Positions 24,254 to 33,867 of a DNA stretch of 64,000 bases are shown here, piece after piece. Numbering within the stretch: the stretch's first letter is position 1; every line of letters starts with the position of its first letter. Made by a program: the position numbers and the translations under genes. The DNA lies in the NCBI GenBank assembly GCA_021018995.1, contig CM037597.1, positions 6,833,299-6,897,298 of the forward strand, given 5' to 3'. Source of the stretch: Chloranthus sessilifolius. Its lineage: Eukaryota > Streptophyta > Magnoliopsida > Chloranthales > Chloranthaceae. The notes beneath the pieces are model-generated. The model saw only the letters and a list, made by a program, of their open reading frames with translations, made no database searches and was not told the origin of the DNA.

Positions 24254-24660
24254 GGCATTGTTCCAAAGAAAAAAAATCACCTCCAAGAAAATGTTTTACA
24301 AAGTAGATAATGTTGTTCATCAAGTGAAACATTGGATTCAAAGTAGATAATGGTTAAATCAATCATGCCATAGATTTCATTGAAAAGTCATCTTATACTG
24401 TAATTAATAGTCAAATGTTATAAACATGAATGGATAAACACTTTGGAGATAACCATTCATTTTTATAATTTTCCATAATCTAAAAAGTTTCCCTTTGTTT
24501 CTTGGTTTTCAAATCATTGACAACTATGGTAACTAATAGTAGAAGTGTAGAACAAAAGAAAATGGATCTCTACAAAAGATAGATTTTTTCTAATTTCAAC
24601 AAAATCTTGTCAAAATACAATGAAAAGTGTAGTTTCTATCAAAAAATAACGATGATGATG

Positions 24661-25010
24661 CTAAGTGTATGAGATTAATACTTCGGCATTAGAAGCTCTC
24701 CAAAAAGAAAGAACTTTTTGAGTATATTCCAATAACTCCTTCAACTTTGATGGAGACTTGTTAAACTTGTGCTCTCCAGTAATGTGTATGATTATATTCT
24801 CCAATACAATTGCGTTCTTCATCAAAAATTTCACTAGGTTTAGTTTTCGTTCCATCATTTTCAGAAAAATTTCCCTCTTGTCATTTTTGTAATCACACGG
24901 CCAACTACTTCCGACTAGGTTGCGTACCTTGAGGGTCTTTAGATGGTTCATCAAACAAGAGAAATTAGTTGTTTGCAATTCCCCGTAATCTATTAAGTCA
25001 AAGTCACTTC
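24661..25010 (-). pseudogene. FBD-domain terminal exon, array copy 8
   Basis: The whole exon is open and ends RASNAEVLISYT. It lacks upstream exons. The GAGGCCGATG segment just downstream in other copies is shortened here to GATGATG. Confidence 0.82.
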
Positions 25011-25257
25011 CTTGGATATGAATTTAAGTACAAACTTTTAGATATGATAGATAGTGTGTGCTACATGGAATAAAAAACTTGGCCGCTAATAATAATGGTA
25101 CGCCCATGGTAGCAAAATCCATTCTGTGGAAGAAAGGGATAAAAACTCTATCTATTATTCTGATTCAAAGTGGCAATTAGTTTTTAGCATAAGTGCCCTC
25201 ACTAAGTCGGTATGTGCGAGTTAAGCACCTTTCGTTATTTTTGCAGAGATAAATTAG

Positions 25258-25663
25258 GAGCACTGCTAAGCGCACACCATTTTTTTCTTGATGCACACCA
25301 CTTAAAACCACTTAATGAATAGACTTCGCATTTTAGGGATATGTATCATGTGAAAACACCATCTTAATCCTTTAATTTAAAGGTCATGATCTAAGGATCT
25401 TTCATGCAAAAGATCGGCATGAAACACAATCTTTATCATCTGATTCCATGTATTCAATTGTTGAATCGAATAATGGCCTGAGTCTGTGACTGCATAAAAT
25501 CATATAATAGAGATCACACTTCGTGCCAATTTTTTGTGTTAAAGATCTTTAATACACGGCCTTCAAATCATACGGCTTAGATGATGTTTTTCGCATGGCA
25601 CAGGTCTCCAAAATGCAAAGTATCTCTATTTGTGATGTGTGCATTGAAAAAATTGGTAATCTC
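25258..25663. mobile_element. hAT-like MITE, array copy 8
   Basis: The left end is intact and the right terminal repeat is reduced to GGTAATCTC. TAAATTAG flanks are kept. Confidence 0.72.
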
Positions 25664-25902
25664 TAAATTAGTTCTTCCTTTCTATGTTTTTAGACGTAAA
25701 ACTTAAGATGAATCTCTTTTCCTGGGTCAATGATTTGGCCCAATTAGTTGAACTTGATTACGTCTTCAACTCATCTTGACTTTCATAGCTTCAATTTTTA
25801 TAAGCATTCTACTCAGATTAATTGAAGCCAACAAAAACATTCTATGCTTGAGTACAAAAAACTTCGTGAGAACTTTCATGGCATTTCTTTGTTGTATAAA
25901 TT

Positions 25903-25958
<56 letters not shown>

Positions 25959-25965
25959 GAGAGAG
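25903..25965. repeat. (GC)n(GA)n microsatellite
   Basis: A GC block followed by a shorter GA run with one ACAG interruption. Confidence 0.95.
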
Positions 25966-26374
25966 GGCATTGTTCCAAAGAAAAAAAATCACCTCCAAGA
26001 AAATGTTTTACGAAGTAGATAATGTTGTTCATCAAGTGAAACATTGGATTCAAAGTAGATAATGGTTAAATCAATCATGCCATAGATTTCATTGAAAAGT
26101 CATCTTATACTGTAATTAATAGTCAAATGTTATAAACATGAATGGATAAACACTTTGGAGATAACCATTCATTTTTATAATTTTCCATAATCTAAAAAGT
26201 TTCCCTTTGTTTCTTGGTTTTCAAATCATTGACAACTATGGTAACTAATAGTAGAAGTGTAGAACAAAGAAAATGGATCTCTAAAAGATAGATTTTTCTA
26301 ATTTCAACAAAATCTTGTCAAAATACAATGAAAAGTGTAGTTTCTATCAAAAAATAACGAGGCCGATGATGATG

Positions 26375-26716
26375 CTAAGTGTATGAGATTAATACTTGGC
26401 ATTAGAAGCTCTCCAAAAGAAAGAACTTTTGAGTATATTCCAATAACTCCTTCAACTTTGATGGAGACTTGTTAAACTTGTGCTCCAAGAATGTGTATGA
26501 TTATATTCTCCAATACAATTCGTTCTTCATCAAAAATTTCACTAGGTTTAGTTTTCGCTCCATCATTTTCAAAAATTTCCTCTTGTCATTTTTTGTAATC
26601 ACACGGCCAACTACTTCCGACTAGGTTGCATACCTTGAGGGTCTTTAGATGGTTCATCAAACAAGAGAAATTAGTTGTTTGCAATTCCCCGTAATCTATT
26701 AAGTCAAAGTCACTTC
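26375..26716 (-). pseudogene. FBD-domain terminal exon, array copy 9
   Basis: This is the most altered copy. Small indels lie near 26484 (CAG site), 26520, 26570-26582 and 26592, and no long frame remains. It is still recognisable by position and by conserved blocks such as the GTACCTTGAGGGTC region. Confidence 0.75.
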
Positions 26717-26962
26717 CTTGGATATGAATTTAAGTACAAACTTTTAGATATGATAGATAGTGTGTGCTACATGGAATAAAAAACTTGGCCGCTAATAATA
26801 ATGGTACGCCCATGGTAGCAAAATCCATTCTGTGGAAGAAAGGGATAAAAACTCTATCTATTATTCTGATTCAAAGTGGCAATTAGTTTTAGCATAAGTG
26901 CCCTCACTAAGTCGGTATGTGCGAGTTAAGCACCTTTCGTTATTTTTGCAGAGATAAATTAG

Positions 26963-27368
26963 GAGCACTGCTAAGCGCACACCATTTTTTTCTTGATGCA
27001 CACCACTTAAAACCACTTAATGAATAGACTTCGCATTTTAGGGATATGTATCATGTGAAAACACCATCTTAATCCTTTAATTTAAAGGTCATGATCTAAG
27101 GATCTTTCATGCAAAAGATCGGCATGAAACACAATCTTTATCATCTGATTCCATGTATTCAATTGTTGAATCGAATAATGGCCCGAGTGCGGATCGCATA
27201 AAATCATATAATAGAGATCACACTTGCGCCAATTTTTGTGTTAAAGATCTTTAATACACGGCCTTCAAATCATACTTAGATGATGTTTTTCGCATGGCAC
27301 AGTCTCAAAATGCAAAGTATCTCTATTTGTGATGTGTGCATTGAAAAATTGGTGTGCCAGAAAAGGTT
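26963..27368. mobile_element. hAT-like MITE, array copy 9
   Basis: The left end is intact. The right end is altered (GTGCCAGAAAAGGTT), and internal CTG/CAG positions differ from other copies. Confidence 0.72.
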
Positions 27369-27712
27369 TAAATTAGTTCTTCCTTTCTATGTTTTTAGAC
27401 GAAAAACTTAAGATGAATCTCTTTTCTGGGTCAATGATTTGGCCCAATTAGTTGAACTTGATTACGTCTTCAACTCATCTTGACTTTCATAGCTTCAATT
27501 TTTATAAGATGACATAGTAGTCAAGATTCTCTTCTGTACAATGGCTGAAAATTTATTTGAACACGAAATCAAGTTCAACTAGTCGGACTCACCCATTGCC
27601 TCTCCTTCCTTTAAGCATTCTACTCATTAATTGAAGCCAACAAAACATTCTATGCTTGAGTACAAAACTTCGTGAGAACTTTCATGGCATTTCTTTGTTG
27701 TCTTGCTGTATG

Positions 27713-27735
27713 AAGAGAGAGAGAGAGAGAGAGAG
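27713..27735. repeat. (GA)n microsatellite, shortest, no GC block
   Basis: Only about 11 GA repeats preceded by TCTTGCTGTATGAA. The alternating GC block present in the other internal units is absent. This is the unit next to the gene and may represent the pre-expansion state. Confidence 0.9.
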
Positions 27736-28150
27736 GGCATTGTTCCAAAGAAAAAAAATCTCCTCCAAGAAAATGTTTTACAAAGTAGATAATGTTGTTC
27801 ATCAAGTGAAACATTGGATTCAAAGTAGATAATGGTTAAATCAATCATGCCATAGATTTCATTGAAAAGTCATCTTATACTGTAATTAATAGTCAAATGT
27901 TATAAACATGAATGGATAAACACTTTGGAGATAACCATTCATTTTTATAATTTTCCATAATCTAAAAAGTTTCCCTTTGTTTCTTGGTTTTCAAATCATT
28001 GACAACTATGGTAACTAATAGTAGAAGTGTAGAACAAAAGAAAATGGATCTCTACAAAAGATAGATTTTTTCTAATTTCAACAAAATACTGTCAAAATAC
28101 AACTGAAAAGTGTAGTTTCTATCAAAAAAATAACGAGGCCGATGATGATG

Positions 28151-29829
28151 CTAAGTGTATGAGATTAATACTTCGGCATTAGAAGCTCTCCAAAAAGAAA
28201 GAACTTTTTGAGTATATTCCAATAACTCCTTCAACTTTGATGGAGACTTGTTAAACTTGTGCTCTCCAGTAATGTGTATGATTATATTCTCCAATACAAT
28301 TGCGTTCTTCATCAAAAATTTCACTAGGTTTAGTTTTCGTTCCATCATTTTCAGAAAAATTTCCCTCTTGTCATTTTTGTAATCACACGGCCAACTACTT
28401 CCGACTAGGTTGCGTACCTTGAGGGTCTTTAGATGGTTCATCAAACAAGAGAAATTAGTTGCTTGCAATTCCCCGTAATCTATTAAGTCAAAGTCACTTC
28501 CTTGGATATGAATTTAAGTACAAACTTTTAGATATGATTGATCTAGAAAAGTATAAAATTTAAATTAATAGATAAATTATATGTGTGTGTTTTGTAGGAC
28601 ATACAATGGTAAGAGATTTTGGAAAATTTATAACAAGCGTCTCGAGCTCAGGTGAGCCTATCAATAAAAGAACTAAGCCTTGTTCTTCTGGGTATTGCAA
28701 TAGTAAGTCCACCATTAAACACTTATAGTTTGAGACGGGTGTTGGAAGAGTTTTTGGGACTAGTGTTGTCAACCCCTTAAGAGTATCAAAACCATAAAGC
28801 AAAATTAGGAACAAGAAGAGCATGTTAAATTTCTAATCCAACCAAAATGACTCATGTATATTTATAATAAAATGTGAATGCAAAATACCCTATTTACAGC
28901 AGGGAATGAACACAGAATGCACAAGTCATACCTGTAAACATGAAAGATGTAGTCTGAGAACTTTGGCGTGTTGAAGATCTACGATATACTTTTCAAGAAT
29001 TTTCCCATCACGTCTTTTGTAAAAGTGCCCAAATGAAAGACTAGCATCCATCAAAGAAGATAAATTCTTCAGAGAATAACTACATTTATCTATTTCGCCC
29101 CATATATCTAACGAGAGCAGATTGGGGGCCGAATTTTCAAAACCATGAAAGATGCAACCACCTATTGTCAAGCATTTAAGTTGCAGGTTGGAGGTGGTGA
29201 GAATAGTGAGACCATAACATTGTCTCAACAGGAAATCTTCAAGTAAGGGACAACCAGCTAGTAAATTTCGAACCGATTCATTGCCCAACTTCATATTCTA
29301 TAGAGATAACTTTTTGAGAGATCCCAGATGCGTAGAAGCTGGTGGTCGGAAAACACAAAAAGTTAACTTCAATTGCGTCAATGATCCACTTGTAAAGAGC
29401 CAACTAGGTATTTTGTATGTGGAAGAGGCCCCCACGAACACATAACTATGTCCAGTTAAGTCCAGCTCGAGTTCTTGAACTTGCTTTCTTATGGCAAAAA
29501 AGATCCAATTATCAACATGTGGAGTATACTTCTTTTCATGTGTAAAGCAATATTTTGATGACCTTAGAAGCCTTGTAAAGAAGTAATGATCGGTTAATGA
29601 AGTTTTGATAGTCATCCCCTCCCTCGTTAGATAAAGGTTTTGGGATAAATATCAGATTTTGTGAATGAGTCCAAAGATTTCTCCATCTTTTTGATAATAA
29701 ACTCATTTTTACGGCAACTTTCATCTCCAAGAAAGAAATTATATGAAGCATAAGGGATTCTGATAAACTGGTCAGCCGATCACAATTTTCTTCTGTAGTG
29801 AAATGCTTCTTCCCCATACCCTCAGCCAT
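28151..29829 (-). pseudogene. F-box / LRR / FBD protein gene, disrupted as read
   Basis: Minus strand. The F-box comes first (29829-29640): RLTSLSESLMLHIISFLEMK and LSKRWRNLWT. LRR-type sequence follows: NWIFFAIRKQVQELELDL, then LGNESVRNLLAGCPLLEDF. Exon 1 ends about 28932 at CAG|GTATGA. A middle exon (about 28823-28605) holds SPELETLVINFPKSL and may end at GTATGT (28604). The last exon (about 28500-28151) is the FBD domain ending NAEVLISYT; it is the rightmost array copy. Such proteins recruit substrates to SCF ubiquitin ligases. Two breaks are seen: a frameshift near 29550 and an in-frame TAG at 29300-29298, before MKLGNESVRN. The exact acceptors are uncertain. Either it is a pseudogene or the breaks are sequence errors. 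Confidence 0.8.
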
Positions 29830-29952
29830 TGAATTGGTTTTCGAATATTATGATTTGCTAGGCTCTGCTGAATTGGATATAATAAAGTAAAGAAACCCAC
29901 AACTTCAAAGCTACACCAAATGAGAAAGGAAAAAATGACATTCACTACAGAA
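29735..29952. repeat. 218 bp tandem duplication, copy 1 (F-box gene 5' end)
   Basis: Covers the start codon, the first ~30 codons of the F-box gene (minus strand) and its upstream flank. It is repeated directly at 29953-30164 with few differences. Confidence 0.9.
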
Positions 29953-30164
29953 GAAATTATATGAAGCATAAGGGATTCTAGTAAACTGGTCAGCCGATCA
30001 CAATTTTCTTCTGTAGTGAAATGCTTCTTCCCCATACCCTCAGCCATTGAATTGGTTTTCGAAGATTATGATTTGCTAGGCTCTGCTGAATTGGATATAA
30101 TAAAGTAAAGAAACCCACAACTTCAAAGCTACACCAAATGAGAAAGGAAAAAATGACATTCAAA
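29953..30164. repeat. 218 bp tandem duplication, copy 2 (truncated F-box start)
   Basis: Carries a second MAEGMGKKHF start at 30047 (minus strand) with the F-box cut after MLHIIS. Reading on runs through the duplicated upstream flank and cannot make the full protein unless splicing skips it. It may act as an extra promoter or 5' leader for the copy downstream. Confidence 0.88.
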
Positions 30165-30429
30165 GTAGAATTAGTGTCACATGAAAATCTAAATTCCTTT
30201 TTGAAAGTGATAAACACCCCTTTTCCTGCATAACCTAATTGGGGAATTAAACACTGATATATATCGGCATACAATTTGGGTCCCAGGCCGATATTAAAAT
30301 ATTTTTTCATTTTATTTTTTAATACTAAATACATATTAATAATAATAATAATTTCCCCAAAGCATAGTGACAAATTTTGCATTCAGCAATATTTCAGTAA
30401 GGGGCCATTTCGGTTCATTTCAAGAGGTG

Positions 30430-30431
<2 letters not shown>
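30165..30431. other. AT-rich intergenic DNA
   Basis: Upstream of the duplicated F-box start. I see no gene or clear regulatory site. Confidence 0.5.

Positions 30432-30481
<50 letters not shown>
30432..30481. repeat. (TA)n microsatellite
   Basis: An uninterrupted TA run of about 50 bp directly abutting the MITE. Confidence 0.95.
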
Positions 30482-30483
<2 letters not shown>

Positions 30484-30805
30484 AGCTGATTCATGGTCAC
30501 CGTCCTCCAAGGTCCACATGGCACCCGAAATATTGTTTAGGGGCCACGTGGAGCACGGGTGGATGGTTTAGATCAATTTTAACAAAAGAAATTTCAAAAA
30601 ATACTTTTTAAATAGATAAGTCAAAGTTTGACAGGTTTCAATGGTCCATATTTCACGATTAAAAAAAACACTATTGAGATGAGTTTTTAATTTATTTATT
30701 TTTAAGATGATCTAAGCAATGCACCCAAGCTCCACGTGGCATCGAAACAACATTTCAGGTGCCCCATGGAACTCCACATGGAACCTTGGAGGATGAACAA
30801 CTTTT

Positions 30806-30812
<7 letters not shown>
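30480..30812. mobile_element. MITE with long imperfect inverted repeats, set in (TA)n
   Basis: The left arm (30480-30560) and the reverse complement of the right arm (30722-30812) share CATCCTCCAAGGT-like and GCCACGTGGAGC blocks over roughly 80-90 bp with small indels. The centre has no coding capacity. (TA)n lies on both sides, so the target was probably a TA microsatellite or the duplication is TA. From memory, rice Micron elements show a similar preference for TA arrays. Confidence 0.65.

Positions 30813-30883
<71 letters not shown>
30808..30883. repeat. (TA)n microsatellite
   Basis: About 75 bp of TA repeats flanking the right arm of the MITE. Confidence 0.95.
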
Positions 30884-30887
<4 letters not shown>

Positions 30888-31001
30888 TTACATTTATAAA
30901 AATCTTATTTATTATTTAAAAATGGCTGAAATTAGAAGAAAAATAATTAATTTCGGCAAACTTTTTTTAATTTCACCGCAATTAATGAAATTTCCGTGAT
31001 T

Positions 31002-31128
31002 TCAGAGAAATCACAAAAATTTCGCCAAAATTTTCGTTTGACCCCCTGTTTTGGTGATTTTCAGAGAAATCACAAAAATTTCGCCAAAATTTTCGTTTGA
31101 CCCCCTGTTTTGGTGATTTTCAGAGAAA
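31002..31128. repeat. 59 bp minisatellite, two copies plus a partial
   Basis: TCAGAGAAATCACAAAAATT starts at 31002 and 31061; a third partial copy (TCAGAGAAATTTTG) starts at 31120. Confidence 0.9.
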
Positions 31129-31200
31129 TTTTGAAAAATCTTGGAGAAATTTGTCACTACGCCCCCAAAGGGCATTTTCAGTATTACAACCAATTCATGA

Positions 31201-31300
31201 TGGATACAAATTGGCTTATATGATCCAGTATTGGTCGATATGGTCTGAGATGGATACATATTGGCTGATATGATCCGGTATTGGTCGATATGGCCTGATA
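31201..31300. repeat. 50 bp minisatellite, two copies
   Basis: TGGATACAAATTGGC and TGGATACATATTGGC start at 31201 and 31251. Both continue to ATTGGTCGATATGG. Confidence 0.88.
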
Positions 31301-31860
31301 TCACCTGATATTGATTGATGTTTGACAAGAATGCACAACAATTGAGCTTATATTTAATCGGGGTTGTATATCATATCGGAGGGGGCCTTACCCCATACAT
31401 ATCAGTTGTATCAAAATTGCAGATATTTAAAGACCAGTATAAAAATTTAGACTTACAGGGTTACTGAGTACCCCACTTAGTGATTTAAAGACCGATATAT
31501 AACAGCATATTGACCGGATCCTAGGCCGATACATCAACTAAATCGGTCTATATTAGAGTACATTTTTTATTTTTACAAAATTAGAAAATATCTAAATAAA
31601 TAAATAAAATTACCCAAACAGCATTTTGTCGGGTTCATATCATATGGGCCGATATTTGACCTGTTTGATCCCCGATATTTGACCCCACATCAAAGTGGGG
31701 ATGTATATCTTATCGGATGCGGCTAAACCAATACATATCGGCTGATATGTATCAAATATGGCCGATATTTATGACCATTAAGCTTGCTATAAAAAAATTT
31801 ATAGTCTATTCTGTTTGCAGGGAAGGATTTATAATCTTCTTAAAATTAGGGATTAAGGAT
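31301..31860. other. Intergenic DNA rich in GATATnnnCCGATAT motifs
   Basis: Scattered short motifs such as GGCCGATATT, CATATCGG and CCGATACAT recur, as in a decayed dispersed repeat. No coding frame or element ends were found. Confidence 0.45.
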
Positions 31861-32230
31861 TACGGGTTTAATAATTAGTAATTAGAGGGTTTAGAAATTA
31901 GGAATACGGGGGTTTGGAAATTAGGGCATCCGATTTTAGGTTTAGTTTAATAGTTATGGCCCTATGGGTGTAGAAATTAGGGATAAGGGGGTTTGGAAAT
32001 TAGGGCATCCGATTTTAGGTTTAGCATAATAGTTATGGCCTTATGTGTTTAGATTATTCAAATTAATAATAAAAATAAAATATACTGTACAGGTTTAGAA
32101 ATTAGGAATTGAGGGCTTAGCTTTTAGAAATTTTTGGATTTGGAATTAGAGATTAAGGGATTAGGGTTTGGAAATTAATAGTTGTCGGTTCAGAGATTAA
32201 AAAACATTAAATTAAATTAAGGATTAAAAA
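31861..32230. repeat. Degenerate TTAGGG-like AT-rich minisatellite
   Basis: A 79 bp unit is duplicated (GGTTTGGAAATTAGGGCATC at 31911 and 31990). Around it are many GGTTTAG/GGATTAGG words that resemble a degenerate plant telomere motif. Confidence 0.7.
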
Positions 32231-32331
32231 AGAATGTTTACCGGCGGTAACTTGGTAGCCATCGTAGCTTCTGGCGTGCCAGTGAAACGTTATCTAAGAA
32301 CTGAGCAGTGATCGGTGTGGATTAATCAATT

Positions 32332-32352
32332 AGAGAGAGAGAGAGAGAAAGA

Positions 32353-32387
<35 letters not shown>
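32332..32387. repeat. (GA)n microsatellite
   Basis: A GA tract with AAGAAGG interruptions. It is not part of the 1.8 kb array. Confidence 0.9.
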
Positions 32388-32389
<2 letters not shown>

Positions 32390-32508
32390 AGCAGAAGGAG
32401 TTAGTAGTTATTTGTTTTTTCTATTTTTTAAGGGGGAATTTTGATTTGATACATTAATACATATATTTTTAGCACCATGTCAACTAATAAACTTTCACGG
32501 CATGGCAT

Positions 32509-32840
32509 TGTAGGGGCCCGAGATCTCACAGCCTCTTGATTGTAAGATCTTAGACCGTACTATTGTATCGTGAACCATAGAAACATATTAAGGCGATAAA
32601 AGCACCTTAAACAGTGGAAGATAAAATTTCTTTAAAACATTAATTAATCAAAATAAAACTCATGATAATATTCTTATTCCAATAACAAGTCCAACCTGAT
32701 TAAAGCTTAAACAATCTTAATAAAATACTAACTGATCGATGTCTCATTTATTTAAAACCCATAAGAATAACTAGAAAGGAAAATAGCTAATTAGGCCTCG
32801 AAGCCTCCATCGCCATTCATTCCAGTCCGATATAGCTTAC
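32509..32840 (-). repeat. Probable LTR remnant of the second Gypsy lineage
   Basis: On plus it begins TGTAGGGGCCCGAGATCTCA, similar in style to the TGTGACGACCCGAC end of the main family's LTR. It is AT-rich and non-coding and directly abuts the inverted integrase segment. The matching second LTR is not in the window. Confidence 0.4.
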
Positions 32841-32877
32841 AGATCAAGTATCATCCGGGGAAGGCTAATGTTGTTGC
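32841..32877 (+). repeat. 37 bp inverted repeat, left copy
   Basis: Encodes the end of RNase H. The perfect reverse complement is at 33831-33867. Confidence 0.93.
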
Positions 32878-33778
32878 ATGCCTTCTGCTTTCGCACATTA
32901 TTATCACCTCTTCATTATTTGATCGAATAAAGAGACTACAGCTTGAAGATCCTATCCTCTTGAAACTGAAGGACAGTGGAAAGCCGGAGATTACTGTCAG
33001 AGATGATGGGATGATGTTGTCCCAGGGACGCTACTGTGTACCTGATAATATAGAATTGAAACGGGAGATCTTGGACGAAGCCCATAAGTCTAAATTCTCT
33101 ATTCACCATGTGAACAATAAGATGTATAAAGGGTTGAAGAAAAATTATTGGTGGAATGATATGAAGAGAGAGATCGCTGACTACATGGCAAGGTGTCTCA
33201 CATGCCAGCAAGTCAAGGCTGAACATCGGAAACCACTCGGGTTACTTCAGCCAATACCGATTCCGGGTTGGAAATGGGAGAGTATCGGCATGGATTTCAT
33301 CACCGGTTTGCCGAGGACCTTGAAAAGGAACGATGCTATTTGGGTTGTGGTCGATAGATTGACTAAATCGGCTCATTTTATTCCGTACCGCATGACCTAT
33401 TCAGCTTCCTAGTTGGCGGATATTTATATTCGTGAGATTGTCAGATTGCATAGTGTACCTGCTGATATCATATCTGATAGAGACCCTCATTTCATGTCGA
33501 GATTTTGGCAGAAATTTCAAGATGGGATGGGATCTAAGTTAAAATTTAGCTCCGCTCTTCATCCTCAGACGGATGGGCAGACTGAAAGGCTGAATCAAGT
33601 GTTAGAAGACATGCTTCGCGCTTGTGTACTGGACTTTGGAGGCAATTGGGACGAGCATCTACCTATTGCGGAATTCGCGTATAATAATAATTACCAGTCC
33701 ACTATACAGATGGCCCCTTATGAGGCCTTCTATGGGAGAAGTTGCAGAACTCCGTTGTGTTGGGATGAGATCGGTGTA
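32841..33778 (+). pseudogene. Integrase segment, inverted relative to the rest of pol
   Basis: Starts with the RNase H tail [10 protein letters not shown], then the integrase zinc-binding region (ending CLTCQQVKAEHRKP). The catalytic core has GMDFITGLPRTLKRNDAIWV, IISDRDPHFMSRFW and [20 protein letters not shown], which show the D, D and E of the DDE triad. It ends around [16 protein letters not shown]. There is one in-frame TAG at 33410-33412. No GPF module or chromodomain follows, because the segment is broken by the inversion point. Confidence 0.88.
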
Positions 33779-33830
33779 GGGTATTATCAGTTGAATCACT
33801 CGTTCTGGAATAAATCTGCTGAGGGCATAG

Positions 33831-33867
33831 GCAACAACATTAGCCTTCCCCGGATGATACTTGATCT
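33831..33867 (-). repeat. 37 bp inverted repeat, right copy
   Basis: Perfect reverse complement of 32841-32877. The two copies bracket the inverted integrase segment, with about 50 bp of extra sequence at the right side. Confidence 0.93.

Larger units (their letters stand above)
15493..28538. repeat. Tandem array of ~1.8 kb units, right block (copies 3-10)
   Basis: The array resumes directly after the retrotransposon, inside an FBD exon. Unit junctions fall at 15847, 17690, 19502, 21326, 23181, 25048, 26754 and 28538, giving periods of 1843, 1812, 1824, 1855, 1867, 1706 and 1784. Copies are nearly identical outside the microsatellite and scattered CAG/CTG positions, which implies recent amplification or homogenisation. 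The unit ending at 26754 lacks about 105 bp near 25805. After 28538 the sequence becomes unique and continues as the upstream part of the F-box gene, so the array repeats the 3' end of that gene plus its downstream flank. Confidence 0.95.

Noticed and set aside
1-28538. CRISPR array, because of regularly spaced repeats
   Set aside because: Units are ~1.8 kb, nearly identical throughout, with no short repeat-spacer layout, and the DNA is plant nuclear.
29990-30382. 130-codon minus frame through the duplicated F-box start
   Set aside because: Most of it reads through the non-coding upstream flank of the duplicated block; only the short start region is F-box coding.
30276-30999. ORFs with Ile-Tyr runs
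   Set aside because: Translations of the (TA)n arrays.
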